Shown in pieces: positions 1-11,500 of a stretch of 64,000 nucleotides of DNA. Source of the stretch: Parelaphostrongylus tenuis (taxonomy: Eukaryota; Nematoda; Chromadorea; Rhabditida; Metastrongylidae); NCBI GenBank assembly GCA_019055375.1, contig JAHQIW010000287.1, forward strand, positions 1 through 64,000. Direction: 5' to 3'. The position numbers and the translations under genes were made by a program. Each line of letters starts with the position of its first letter. Position 1 is the stretch's first letter. The notes under the pieces were generated by a model. It saw only the letters and a list, made by a program, of their open reading frames with translations, had not been told where the DNA came from and did not search any database.

Positions 1-638
1 AATCCACATTGCCATCGGACGTGCCGCTCAATGTTCGATTTTAGCAAAAAAGGTCTGATTGCGATGTGGATTTTTGAAAAGGGGATTTTTGCATTTTGGA
101 CTTTTTCCGACAGCAAATCCATCAACGCCGTCTTTACTGGCGGAACAAGACTGGACGCGAGTCACGACAAAAGTTGGCCGGGAGAAGTTACCCATAACGT
201 TTTTTCGGTCGAAAGCGCGCTTTGTTTCAACAACTTACAACGCAAAACCGCCACCACACAGCCAAAAAGACCAAAGCAAAGTTGGAGGTAGTTGAAACCG
301 GAGTTTGGGATTTTACCGCACCCCCTTATTAGGTCCGGAACTGTGCTCCAGTCTGATTACGGCCTTTTCCGATCAGTGCAACACTTTTTTTTGGAAGGTC
401 CGCTCGATTTGAATCTTTCGATAAAGTTGGAGCAGCATGCCAGATTTTTTTGATTTCAAGCTGAAAGAAGTGGTACTATCGATCAAATCCCGAAATCTTG
501 CCGGATCCGAAATGACAAAAGGCGGTGGATTTATGGCCTGTAGAGTTTAAAGAAATAGTTAGTGTTGTTTGTTGTCTGAATACTTTAGTAAATTTGGAAT
601 TTTTTAATCAAACGATGGAACTTTTTTTCAACCTAGTA
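1..638 (+). mobile_element. mariner transposon, 3' part, decayed
   Basis: This is the C-terminal half of a mariner transposase followed by the element's right terminal inverted repeat. The fragment starts outside the window. Reading across frameshifts, the block around 95-290 matches residues of the better preserved copy in the eIF5A intron (SGKSINA, RKRALF, then a region that in active mariners holds the third catalytic aspartate). The right terminus at about 610-638 (AAACGATGGAAC, then CAACCTAG) repeats the end of that copy at 10462-10490 almost base for base, so both belong to one subfamily. Stops and frameshifts make it inactive. The stretch 640-1990 that follows has no recognisable gene or repeat. 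Confidence 0.85.
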
Positions 639-1995
639 CGTCATGAGGAAGAAGACGAAAACGAATCGAATGCTAGCCAGTATCAAGATCCGCCACATAT
701 ACAGTTGTGATGACGGGTGCGTTGCGAATAACAAAATAAACCAAATTTTCCAAATCTATACAATGTCTCTACGATCTCTTAAAGCTTGAGTCTTTCACTT
801 AACACGTTCACGAAAGTTGGGACCAGTTTGCAAGATGTCGAGTGAGAATTTAGCTATGACAATAAACGTTAAATTGTTTTTGACTGCTGACTGGTGTGTG
901 ACTACGCATACAGTGGTCGGCCTTCATTGAGCCATGGAGGGGGGGAATCCCGACATGAAATCCGGTTTGCGAACAAAAACTCTTGAAAAAAAATGGCAGC
1001 CCGGAAAGATCTCATGTTCTGACATCATTCGGACAAGCTGAGCATTATGCTTGCTCCGACGGAGACGAGCTCAAAGGGTCAGATGCTCTGAATAACAAAA
1101 TGCAAAGCCTACTACAATGATTAATTATATTGCTAGACCCAGACAAAATGCGGTGCTGTCTTCTGAAAGGGTAGACTGTCTCCTTACTGTACTTCATTCG
1201 ATGGCGTCTGCACAGTTTCTCTTCAGCTGTGCGGAATTCCACTACTTCTAGCAGTCTTTTCGTTTTTTGTCATTTTTCACTGAACGTGCGTCGACTACTA
1301 GTAGGACACGATGTCTTTGCAAATAGCCTGACTTTGGTGTTTCATAGGGCCTCCGTTAAGTTTCACACAATACCGAAATAGCCGTTCACAATCAGCTGAA
1401 CCGTAGCAAATTTCCCATTTGACTGTTATTGTTTCATCGTTGGTAGATTCTTGTTTCAAAGTTGGAGAACACCTTAGGAGTTCTTAAGTTTCTTTCACAC
1501 GAATTCATCAGTTCTTGAGAAACGGAAGAAGATTCAACCATCTCGGCTATTTCCCTACAAGATAACAACGATTTATGGTTTTGCTCCAACCTCACTGCTT
1601 CGAACTCCTATGAATGTATACCGTATTAAAGAAGGGGCCTGCTATTGTGCGCCACCTAGTTCGACACCTTAGGCGAAAACCGGTTATTAGAATTTTGAAG
1701 GAATATTGATTTAATATAATCAAAAAAATGTCAATTACCACAAAACCATTTTCGACGCTTCAGCTGACGTTACTCGGCTACTGTACATTCAGATCGGGAA
1801 CACGAATAGGATTAGCACTTGTGGTTCTCGGCGCCGTATGGTGCGGAAAAGGAACACATGTCAATCGTAGAAATGACGAGCTGAAGAAGTTAGTACAAAT
1901 CAAAGAAGGCCGACTCTCACCAAACCAAAGCGCGAAATCAAAAAATATCTGCCACGACTCATTATTTTTGTATGTGGTCGTCAGTAATAGTGATA
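639..1995. other. Stretch without identified gene
   Basis: I see no open frame with gene-like features, no RNA gene and no copy of the repeat families found elsewhere. Short open frames (for example 1045-1242 on the - strand and 1728-2033 on the + strand) have no recognisable domain, and the second overlaps the left end of a mariner. Confidence 0.5.
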
Positions 1996-1999
1996 ACAG

Positions 2000-2556
2000 G
2001 CTTGAGGAAAAAGTTCTGAGAAAATGCATGTAAAAACATTTACTTATGCACCTATTACACCCGAACAAAAGCAAAAATACTAATGGTCGAAGTACTTCCC
2101 TTCAAGCACTCCTGCCACTTCTTTTGCAAAGATCGATTCGCGAGCATGAAATTCCGATCTCTTGCTCTCCGTAGAAATGAATGACCGAGTTGTCATAGAG
2201 GGATTTGTCCTCAATCGCTTCAAGCACAGCTTGACGTTCAAGACTTCTTTTGGACGACCGTGAACGCGGCCCGACTTCTTCTAAACTTCTTCATCTTCGT
2301 CAAACTTTCTGTTGAGCCACCCCGTACACCGCACTTTGCTAACAGTGCCCTTCGTCCAAAGCCATTGATGCGTTCACATTCACACCATTACATTTGACAC
2401 CAAATACCATTCGTGCATCTTGAAATGTAACGTAGGTAAATTGGAATACCATATCAAACGTGCGGGGCGAAGACGGGTCAAGTGAGGCCCACAAAACACA
2501 CAAATAAATGGCCACACCCAAAAAAGATGCAGGCATTTCCTCAGAACTTTTCCCCT
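2000..2556 (-). mobile_element. Short non-autonomous mariner with transposase relic
   Basis: Imperfect inverted repeats bound the element: the left end around 2003-2035 (GAGGAAAAAGTTCTGAGAAA) matches the reverse complement of 2525-2553. Between them, on the - strand at about 2105-2340, a frameshifted reading resembles the N-terminal helix-turn-helix part of a mariner transposase: HGRPK, then after a frame change ERQAVLEAIED. Length of about 555 bp against about 1.3 kb for an intact mariner means a large internal deletion, with the DDD catalytic region gone. The family assignment rests on the HTH motif and the terminal repeats. Confidence 0.6.
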
Positions 2557-2699
2557 AATCCTATATGAGCCAATAGAAGACAAGAGTTTTGTTCTTTAAA
2601 AATACATTCACCATTTATTCAACTTGCAAGACTTTTTCATGACCTAAAGCCTTAGTGATGACTGCGAGAAACTCTTTTTCTATTGAACTCCTGTGTCTG

Positions 2700-4150
2700 C
2701 CTCATATAAGTAAACGCGTGTGTGTGAACTACGCAGCGTCCTTTAAGGATGTCTCTTGTCAGACACTCACAATCGGTGACACTGGCGTCGTCGTACTGGC
2801 GGTGCCTCTTTAACTCATGGATGCGTTTAGTCTCCTAATTATGTCCGAGGCGTATGTTCTCTCGATTTGATATATAGTATTTGGGGGGTTCGACTGGAGT
2901 CTTTATCGTGTGTGTGCCAGGAGGGTATACAGTTAGGAGGCGAAGGCATACCGTTATGAGGTTTTTAAGGGAGGGGGCAACGTTCGCGAGATATGGTTGT
3001 GACATACAATAGGAGCTTTGTAGAGGGATCCGAACATCGGATCGTAGCTGGCGGCAACAATTCAGTGTGAATGTGAGTCATAGAGATGAATAGATCGGAG
3101 ATGGAACTCCACGTGACGCGACTGGTGTTTAATGACTGTTTGATTAAAGGCCAGGATAAGCCGATCTACAGAATACATATGAGTTGATTGGCGTTTGAAT
3201 ACTGGCGAAGGATATGGATCGTTAGTCAGTCATAATCAACCAATCGACATCAAGAGAAGATCGGCGGAAGCTGAGCTGAGTGAAGACGTCGGTCCATGTG
3301 CCTCAGGGGGGGGGTCACTGTTCTTTCAGTGAATAAGGCAATATCTAATCGGTCATACGCGATTTACTGTACGAGGCCATCGGTAGAAACAGAACGTCCT
3401 GTTAATCCCTAATGTTCCAAATACGAGAACGCGCTAAATGGGATGAAAATGGTCGATTGGAGGAAAAAAACATATTCATGGAGAATGGCAAAACTGTATA
3501 ATTTTCGGCCTGCTGCGACGTGTGATGGTACTCTCAAGGGCATTCTGGGGGGAGGAAGGGAGAGAGTAGACCGCTGAGGAAAGGGTGTGTGTCTGTGCAT
3601 TAGCCCGGTGTCAAGGATCGAACCCTATCCCCGATCCCCAGTTTTGTTAATTGTACCTGTTAACTGAGACCGCACTACAAGCTTTAAGAATGTAGGCCAT
3701 TAAAAGAACAGAATGTTGGGGTAAATCGAGAGAGATCCGTGACGGGGTGTGGATCAGTATAGGGGGCTGTAATAGGGGATGCAGAGGGATGGCACAGTGA
3801 GGGAAATGGAGTCTGATAGGGTAGAGGAGGCGGGTCTGGTGGGGGGGACCGATCGAAAATCTATATGATTGGCGGAAAGTGCTCCTAGTGTGTGTGTGTC
3901 AGTTCGGCTGGCTGAGGCACGCGTGATGAGTGGATTAAACAATTGCTTCTGCCATCACACCAAAAAATCGCCAAGAATTTTTGTTTGCAAAATAGTTTAT
4001 GAGGGTAGGACGAGGGAGGGTGGAGAGACGGAAGAAATCACCGTTTCTTTGTGCGTCAGGCGACACGCGACGTGAGTGATCTGGTCTAGATAGGGGTGAA
4101 AGCCGCGTGTGGCTGATTCGAGGAGAGTCCTTAGGATTGCCTTAAAGATC
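2700..4150. other. G-rich tract of unknown origin
   Basis: No gene identified. The + strand is strongly enriched in G over C here (runs of 6 to 9 G near 2881, 3307, 3840; GGAGG-type words throughout), unlike the AT-rich DNA on both sides. The - strand carries three short open frames (3409-3600, 3754-3942, 3997-4254) rich in Ser, Pro and Thr, without recognisable domains. A GT-rich microsatellite lies near 3888-3900. It could be a decayed coding insertion on the - strand or transferred low-complexity DNA. Confidence 0.4.
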
Positions 4151-4339
4151 GATTGCGACTGAGCAGCATAAGTACAGGAAACGGTATCACTCAGATGGTT
4201 GATGGCCTCTTTGGAATATGTGAGGTCGTGCTGCGAAGTTTTTAGATTGTTCAAAATTATGTCAAGTCTTTACTCGCATCCAAAACTACACGTGTTTCTC
4301 ATGGCATTGGTTAGACTCCTGAAGCATTTCCTAAATGGG

Positions 4340-4730
4340 AAGTCGTTCATATAAAGGATAAAACGAAGCCTCATAACCCAGCTCGTTAAAACTTCGCAAT
4401 GTCCCCGGTGCGCCTTGTGGGCAGGCGTTATCAAGAAGACTGATGCTACTTTCTGTTGACCAATGCGGGTGTGCTGCGACTAAAGTTTCTGATGTACCAC
4501 ATCGATTTGCTGGATGAACTTCCGCTGTAATCGCTCAATTCAGATTCAAGATGCCTCGATGGATCAAACTGCCTTCAGATCACCAACGCTAATATGACCT
4601 TCTTTTGATACAATTTCAACCTTGGAGAGTGCGGCGTAGCTCGATCGCGTTTCAACCACTGAGCCTATAGTCGCCAATATGATGGACTATCCATTTCTCA
4701 CTACTTATGACAATACGGTCCAAAGGAAGG
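4340..4730 (-). pseudogene. mariner transposase relic
   Basis: On the - strand a frameshifted reading shows landmarks of the mariner catalytic core in the correct order: DRIVISSEKWIV (first catalytic region, normally DE), then PHWSTESSISLLDNACPQ (second region, normally DNARPH) and FNELGYEA just after it. Stops interrupt all frames, so this is a fossil. The wording LNELGYE and HPHWSTxSS is typical of one mariner subfamily and differs from the copies at 1-638 and 9748-10492. Confidence 0.6.
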
Positions 4731-4787
4731 TCGCTGGTGGTTACGCACATGAAGAGTCGATGATACCTTGAAGAAGTGGTTTCAAAA

Positions 4788-5066
4788 AAAAAAAAAAGGA
4801 ATGTCCGAAAGCCCTAAGCGAGGTTGTACGCCAGGGCTATACACGCATGTTTCGGTCTCGCCCCCTCGTCGGTAGCCCACGCCCCACATTAAGCCCTGCA
4901 TTGTAACAAGGAGGGAGGCCTATATGGTGATTACACAGTGTACAATGACACTGGTCCATCACCACTTCTCAGTCGATGGATCTCGAACTGGTAGAACAAA
5001 AATTGATCCAATGGTGTCAACTGTTTTTGAAACCTCGCAATAAACATTCAAAATAATTCCAAAAAA
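4788..5066 (-). repeat. Hammerhead-bearing repeat, family R1, copy 1
   Basis: About 280 bp clearly related to 56704-57098 and, more distantly, to 38316-38525. Shared blocks include the stretch from CGAGGTTGTACGCCAGGG through GCCCCACATTAAGCCCTGCA and GTCGATGGATC to AATAAACATTCAAAAT near the end. Both ends are A-rich and the first few bases recur after the last block, as if the copy were slightly more than one monomer of a head-to-tail array. It holds a hammerhead-like motif on the - strand (separate entry). No coding capacity is seen; it would need proteins from another element to move. Confidence 0.85.
4833..4879 (-). ncRNA. Hammerhead ribozyme-like motif, one core change
   Basis: Read on the - strand: stem I 5' strand GGGCTA, core CCGACGA (canonical would be CUGACGA, so U4 is C), a weak stem II, GAAA, palindrome-like stem III CATGCGTG, cleavage triplet GUA, stem I 3' strand TAGCCC. 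Stem I pairs perfectly over 6 bp although its sequence differs from the sister copy at 56797-56847 (GGGTCA with TGGCCC); the paired changes support real structure. The U4 change and short stem II suggest loss of activity. Confidence 0.7.
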
Positions 5067-5069
5067 AGA

Positions 5070-6650
5070 AGTGATTTCTCATTTTTCGTCGTCCAATTGA
5101 TGTTCCTCACTTTTTAAGACTTTTCGACCCTTCTGATGTACTCTGGATTCTTCATACGAAGTGCTTTTACACGAGTTTATCGGAAGAATAACGTATGTTG
5201 TGCATGTACTTGTCACTCTCGTGTTTTTACTTTTTACTGCTGCCTATTATTTTTTCATGGCAAAATTAGATATGAAATACAACCACATGGATGTTGAGAT
5301 ATAGGCAAAACTTGAAATTTGTTATATGCCTTCTATCGTTTTCCAGTGTTCTCAAAATGTAGCAAGAGATATCATCTACTCCAATCGAGCAAATCCTATG
5401 ATTTCAACTACAATCATGCTTTTATAAACGAAGCAGGGTCTCTCTGAAGATCTTCTGCAGATATTTCTTTGCATGTTGTGTCCCATATGATCTCGTCAAT
5501 CATCTAGTGACTCAAGTAGGCAACAAGTAGCCTTCACTTGTCTTTGGACTATGTTATAGCACTATTACCTCAAGAATTGCCAGAAGCCATTGCATAACCT
5601 CAAGAAATGCCAGAAGCATCGCATTCATGTGCAATCTTTCTGGCTGCACTATTTTCTACAGCACGCTTCACACGTGTAACCTTCCTCACGTGTAGTTTCC
5701 TAAACACTGATAGTAACACAGAAATGTTTATCGGACACGAATCTAAAACCGCAACCGGCGTACTTTCCCGTTACTTAATCACAAGCCTTTCAGCGAACTG
5801 ACCGAACCAGGAGATACATAAACGCGGAGTTTATTCGAAGAATCCAATGTGCGTCATTTACAGTCGCGTTGACAAAACTGAAGTAAACCTTTAGGAAGCC
5901 ATTCCTATGTTGAAATTCTCACAAGCCGAAGATAAAAGGAATAAAGACATGTAATTTTCCGAATCATGCTCTAGGCTCTGTTTTAACAAGAATAAAAAAC
6001 AAGAACTACTCGAATATAGGGTCTTCGTAAATATTATTTCCAACTTACAGGTAGAGATTCTCAAATCTTAACAGGATTATGACCCTATAACCACCACAAA
6101 ATCCTTCTTGAGGCGTTATCAGAATGATCCTTTTTTTTTCACACACACACACGACTCGCTATCACACTTTACTGAGCAGATACCAGAACTTTTAGCACTC
6201 GAATTGTTTGCTCGCATTGTTCGTTCCAAAGGTTCTCGAAAATTTCGTGCCTTGTTTCGGTGTAGCTGCCTGAAGATTTCGTTTTCGTGAATGCCGCCAC
6301 GCATTGGTCCGAGCCAAATCTTCTTGCTACTGCTAGAGCTGGAAGTCGGACCAGCTCTTCGCTTTGTGGTAACTTCCTGATAACTTGCATCCCTCATCAT
6401 TTGGTTACCTTCCTCCTACCAGGATCTTACTATGAGGAGATGCAGATGTTTCTTCATCAAAAGAAATGTCACCATTTTGAATCTGATTTCCTCCCAAAAC
6501 GAGCGATTTTCAGTACGACGGTGTTTTACCTGTAACCAACTAGAATTGCCTTTATAATAACCACTTTCAGTGGAGCTTTCACATATATGCTTATGTAATA
6601 TTGAATGGTGGCATGATGTTATGAGCATCTATATGTACATCTATATAATG
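5070..6650. other. Stretch without identified gene
   Basis: No recognisable gene. A short direct repeat lies at 5568-5620 (CCTCAAGAAxTGCCAGAAGC, twice), and a CA-rich run at 6141-6152. The overlapping open frames at 6108-6535 have no domain I recognise. An AT dinucleotide run (6657-6674) closes the stretch. Confidence 0.5.
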
Positions 6651-6679
6651 TATAGAATATATATATATATATATTATTA

Positions 6680-6990
6680 TGAGCGCATGTGGCGCAGTGG
6701 TTAGAGGTGCCCTGCCTCGCACACGAGGTCACTGGTTCGATCTCGTGCTCATGGCTCACCAAGCCATCCATCCCTCCGGGGTCGGTAAATTGGTACCAGA
6801 CAGGTCTCAGACTTGTCTAGGAGGATAAGCAGCACTGACTCGGTTCAGCGGTGAGGCCACCGCGAGTCATTGTAAAGGCCAGATGTGCGTTCAATCACCT
6901 CAAACGAAGTTAAAAATTGAAGTCGAATGCATGGCGCATCCCTCAAGCATTGATCAACGCCGAGAGCCTTATCCTTTATCCTTTATGTAT
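6680..6990 (+). mobile_element. tRNA-derived SINE, best copy
   Basis: The head resembles a tRNA gene: polymerase III A-box-like TGGCGCAGTGGTTAGAGG near 6690 and a B box GGTTCGATCTC near 6733, inside a 70-nt unit beginning GAGCGCATG. A roughly 230-bp body follows, with the conserved words CAAGCCATCCATCCCTCC, GTCGGTAAATTGGTACCAGA and AAAGGCCAGAT, and a tail of repeated TATCCTTT that runs into an AT microsatellite. At least eight further copies on both strands in this window share the whole layout, which shows a dispersed family and not a tRNA gene. It is non-autonomous; the partner LINE is unknown, though RTE LINE remnants are present nearby. Confidence 0.9.
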
Positions 6991-7140
6991 ATATATATAT
7001 ATATATATTATATGCATATATATATACATATACATACATGTATATATATACATACATATACATATCCATAGACGTATATATGTACACATATATGTATATA
7101 TTACACATATACGTATGTACAACATATATGCATATGCAAT
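6983..7140. repeat. AT/ATAC microsatellite
   Basis: Long run of alternating TA interrupted by TACA and TGCA units, directly after the SINE tail. Probably grew from the SINE 3' repeat. Confidence 0.9.
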
Positions 7141-7159
7141 ATTGAGTGATGAGCAAAAA

Positions 7160-7236
7160 CTTTGGGCGTCAGACGGGATTCGAACCTGCATTTTACCCTT
7201 TCCGGTAGTGGGTTCTGACCATTGCACGACTAGTGC
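7160..7236 (-). pseudogene. tRNA-like unit (pseudogene or SINE head)
   Basis: On the - strand the sequence has an A-box-like TCGTGCAATGGTCAGAAC and a good B box GGTTCGAATCC at tRNA spacing. The T stem pairs only partly (GCAGG against CCCGT) and no acceptor stem could be closed by eye, so it is unlikely to be a working tRNA. It does not match the main SINE family. Confidence 0.5.
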
Positions 7237-7689
7237 TCCTCTTCTGCCATCACTCTGTCCTTCAAAGTTTTAGCCTCTATTTCTTGTCTAATAATTTCCT
7301 CATGGAGAGCAACATCGTAAAAAGAACCATAAAAATTCTCAGATATGTACAAAACGCGGAACCTCAGATAAGGTTTTGAACAGAGGACATTTTACGTGGC
7401 TTATATGCTGCACACCCACACTGACTGGGACCCCTGCTTTACCTTATACTTTGTAACTACACCCTGCCATGAAAAAAAAGATAGACAAAGTTATAATATT
7501 ATGATGCGACCTGCAGTTACATCTGATGGATAAGAAGGAGTTGTTGCTAGTGCCCCGCTCAAGTCACTCGACGACCAACGGGGCGAAAAAAATTCTGAAC
7601 ATCTCTTAAATCGAAAAAGTCACCTGCACGGGAACTTCCGTGTTCAATTAATGCGATAGAGCAAGGTCTCCGCTCCAGAACCTAGGGGA

Positions 7690-7865
7690 TTGGAGCTCAG
7701 AGGAATGTTGAACGAAAACGGAAACGACCTGAACGCCGCGGGGACGAACGAACTTGGTGGGGAATCGACTCGAGCCATCGGCTCCGAGGAAGATGAGACG
7801 CAGTCGAATCGTTCATGGAAAAGGCCTGCTCCAACCAACTTCACTTGAATGACCCTAATCAATAA
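7690..7865 (+). repeat. Relic of fold-back arm (family of 23808-24465)
   Basis: The word order here, GGCTCCGAGGAAGATGAGAC followed by GAATCGTT, parallels the right arm at 24412-24445 (GGCTCTGGAGAGGACGAAAC then GAAACGTT), and the upstream stretch is also alike. Only one arm is present. The match is loose and was made by eye. Confidence 0.45.
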
Positions 7866-7899
7866 CGATCACCCCGAAAAAATCGATAAAGCGCCACCG

Positions 7900-8498
7900 A
7901 CTTTCGAAATATTCGCGGCTTCTCTCGAGCAGCGAGCGTACTTAAAGGACCGTGCACTACAGTATCGCACGGCAGCGACGCGAACGTACAACGCGTGAGT
8001 GCTTAGGGCTGCGCGTCGACGCATACAACGTGTCGATACGCAGCTTCACGCGCTTTGGCGCCCACCCTCAAGTGCAGCGATGCGTACGCGATTGCGTCGC
8101 GTTTGTGACGATGGTCAGGTTCTCGTCGCAGTGGTCGTCGTCGTCGGGGCAAATTGGCATGTTCCGCCGCGCTTGGCCATCAATTCCTGTTGTCCATCCG
8201 TTTTTCCCCACGCCCTGCCTTTTTTCCGAGTTTTGCTTACTGCTGTTGACGGCCTTTGTTGTTTACTTGTTTGTTTGTTTACTCGCTTGCTTACAAGTGT
8301 GCTTTCGGGCTTATCCGTCGATTTGAAGTGCGCCATTTCAGGGTTTCATCAGGTCATTCCTTCCCTCCCCTTCTCCAAATGCCTTTCCGCACCCTCTGTT
8401 CTACCGGTGTTATCGATCGTAATGAATCGTGTTCGTGTCGCTTCGCGGCTTCGGAGTATTTAGGCGTTTTTTTTTACTAATATAACTTATTTTTCTAG
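7900..8498 (+). promoter_or_regulatory. Probable eIF5A promoter and 5' leader
   Basis: The 600 bp before the start codon are unusual for the window: CpG-dense up to about 8190, free of known repeats, then pyrimidine-rich. A consensus splice donor (GTGAGT) occurs at 7995 after ACGC, and a strong acceptor TTTTTCTAG ends at 8498, six bases before the start codon, preceded by a branch-like ACTAAT. Two readings fit: a non-coding first exon spliced from 7994 to 8499, or spliced-leader trans-splicing at 8498, which is common in nematodes. The sequence alone does not decide. The open frames across this region on both strands overlap freely and look non-coding. Confidence 0.55.
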
Positions 8499-8504
8499 GG
8501 GAAA

Positions 8505-11500
8505 ATGGCTGAGGAGCAGCATGACGACGAGCACTTTGCATCGGCCGAATCAGGCGCAGCAGCCACGTTCCCGAAACAGTGCTCAGCTCTTCGCAAGAAC
8601 GAGCACGTCATGATCAAAGGCCGCCCCTGTAAGGTGAGCCCGCTTGTCTCCACTTAGAAGAGTAATTAGGTGATCTATATCTATGAGCAGTCAGATTGGT
8701 TCTGCCGAGCATATTTACGATATTTTTTCCTCGTGTAGTCATCGTCTTTGGTAGGAGTGGAGCATGCTATCAGGTCGATCCATAAGTCAAGGCTCTAATG
8801 CAGTAAACACGAGATTTATCAACTAGAAGTGATTGAAATCAAATGATTTTAGTATCGGTCAGTTGCGCATTTTCTTGCGAACATTTTGATATACAGCTTG
8901 TCTGTACTTGCTTTGAGATGGAGCTGTAGTGGGAGCAAATTTGCTTGCTACTCATGCACGAATGGCGCGTTGAGGAAAGTGTTAGTGAAGCAGTGTGTGA
9001 GATCAATGGAGCTTGACACGGTTATACGGTTGTAGGAAAGACGCCTAGGAAGTGGTTCGCGAGGTTCAAAACCGGAAAGAACAGTCTGAAGGATCAGTCG
9101 CGCTCGAGCCATTCCATGGAAAGATCCAGTAAAGTTGCGCGCCGCCTCACTAACATTTTCCCGTCACGGGCCATTTGTGCACTTGTAGGAAGCGAATTTG
9201 TTTCAAGGACAGCTCCGTTTCGAAGTAAGCATAGACAAGATGTATACCAGAATGTTCACAAACAAATACGCAGTTGAACGATACCAAAACCATCCGGTTC
9301 AATTACTTTGGGTGTCTAAGTTTGATGTTTATTGCTTTAGTGTCAGAACTTATAGAAGGCCCTAGTACTGGTAAAACGTCCCAAATGATTTATAGCTTCA
9401 CAGTGGCTGGGAGGTGTTCCTGGGTGTCGGATTACGAAGTACAGTGGGGCATCAACATACCAAGAGGGTCACTCAAGCTGAAATGGAGTGCAACTTTTCA
9501 CTCAGAAAGTCTAGCCAAGAGTAAAGCGTACCTTGAGTTACTACTGTTTTGGTAGCTGCTAGTCGCGAGGTGATCTTCCTCCGATCCACAAGGACCGGAG
9601 AATGTGGTGACGACCTGAGGAGCGGTTAATCTTACCTCGGGACTCTAGAAAACAAAACAGTCAGCCAGCACAATTTTTTTTGAGCTGGGGCCGGCACCGT
9701 TAGTGAACGCGGACCGTTCAAATACATCAGTATGGTATATGTTTTTATTAGGTTGGAAAGAAATTTCCATCGTTGGGATGGGTATGTTCTTTTTTCGCAT
9801 GGATCGTGTGTGATTTTCATATCATTCGAAAGGTCTACTTGTGCAACTGTTGATATATAATTCATGTATATCTGCTGCAGAATGGAATTGTCCAGGGAAC
9901 AAAAACGTTTGTTGATGATTTACGATTGAAAATTTTGTTCAAATGTTGCTAATGCTGCTCGCCGAATCAACAACGCTTGGGACGACCGTACGGAATTTGA
10001 AGGGATTTTGCATTTTGACCTCGCTCCGAGTGGCAAATCCATCAACGCCAATCTTTACTTCGAGCAGCTGGACAGTTTACGACAAGTGACCGAGAAGTAC
10101 TCAGAACTTGTTCGTCGAAAGCGCGCTTTGTTTCGGAAGACAATGCAAAACCACACACAGCTAAAAAGACCAAGGCATAGTTGGAGGAATTGGACGGAGT
10201 TGAGATTCTACTGCATCCAGCCTATAGTCCGGACGTTGATCCATGTGATTACTTTTTTGGGAGGCCGCCGATTTGAATCTTTCGATGAAGTTGAAGAAGC
10301 ATGTCAAGAGTTTTTTGATTCAAAGCTGAAGGAGCGGTACCTTGACCGGATCGGAAGCTTGGCGGATCGATGGAAGTGGTGGATAATGATGACCTGTATT
10401 CTGAGTAATAGCTGTTGTTGTTTGTTGTCTGAGTATATGCGTAAATTTTGAATGTTTTATCAAACGATGGAAACTTTCTTCCCAACCTAGTATTTTAATT
10501 GGGACTTTTCAGGGCTTTAGGATTCAGTTTGAGTCTATTTTGAGATTGCGCTTTATCAGGCCGTCACAACAGGCCTATTGAAAGGCTAAATATGCTGTCA
10601 ATGTGTTCTTTAAGATTGTTGAAATGAGCACCTCGAAGACTGGCAAACACGGACACGCCAAGGTACATCTGGTGGCTCTGGACATCTTCACCAACAAAAA
10701 ACTCGAGGATATATGTCCATCTACTCACAATATGGATGTACCTGTCGTGAAGCGTCGTGAATTTATTGTAAGTTGTAACTTAATACGATTACTGCTCGTA
10801 AACAGTTTTGATAGTGAGTTACGCTTTGTTTGAATGCTCTTTGTCTTAATTTTTCTAGTATATCTGTGGTAATCTTTGTCATAATCAGTAGAAAATGAAC
10901 GAAAGTAGATCGCTGAAGGACTCATTATGATAGATCATCTTACGTTAAAAATAACCTAGGTGTCTTTTCTTCAATGGTTTTTATTTCAGCTAATGTCAAT
11001 CGAGGATGGTTTCTGCAGTCTGATGGATCCTGAAACCTGTGATTTGAAGCACGACCTCAAGATGCCAGAAGGAGAGCTTGGAATCAGATCAAGGAAGCAC
11101 TCGATAAGGATGAAGGATCGGTTCTTGTGAGTGACATTACATAGTCAAAAACAATTGTTCGCGATGCAATGATGGTTGGATAAGTTTCGTCTGATCTTTG
11201 TGATTGGAAGTGTGAACTGAGCATTGTGGACATTAGCAGCAACTTTTTTCATATTATTTATTTCACGGTGTGCGGAGGGTATCAGATTTTGAGACCACTG
11301 ACCTCTTTCCGGACCGTCCATCCACCTCGTCTGCGTCTCTAACCCCCAGCATGAGAACGCATTGGCTGTATTATTGTATTATCTAAGTTTATTGTTTTTG
11401 TTATTTTCCTATGTTTTTTATATATAAGTACTTTATTCTGTTATAAGCAGAAAAATCGATTGAAATATTGCTATGATATATTCAATGCGATACCACGCTG

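Noticed and set aside
3600..3670. tRNA gene on the - strand (GGTTCGATCCT)
   Set aside because: Only a B-box-like word; no A box at proper spacing and no acceptor stem.
6883..7273. Tyr/Ile repeat proteins
   Set aside because: Translation of the AT/ATAC microsatellite after a SINE.
7952..8463. Overlapping open frames of 124 and 154 codons upstream of eIF5A
   Set aside because: Both frames and the opposite strand are open because the region is CpG-rich and pyrimidine-rich; no domain, and position fits promoter and leader.
10249..10485. - strand frame in the mariner
   Set aside because: Antisense of the mariner transposase.
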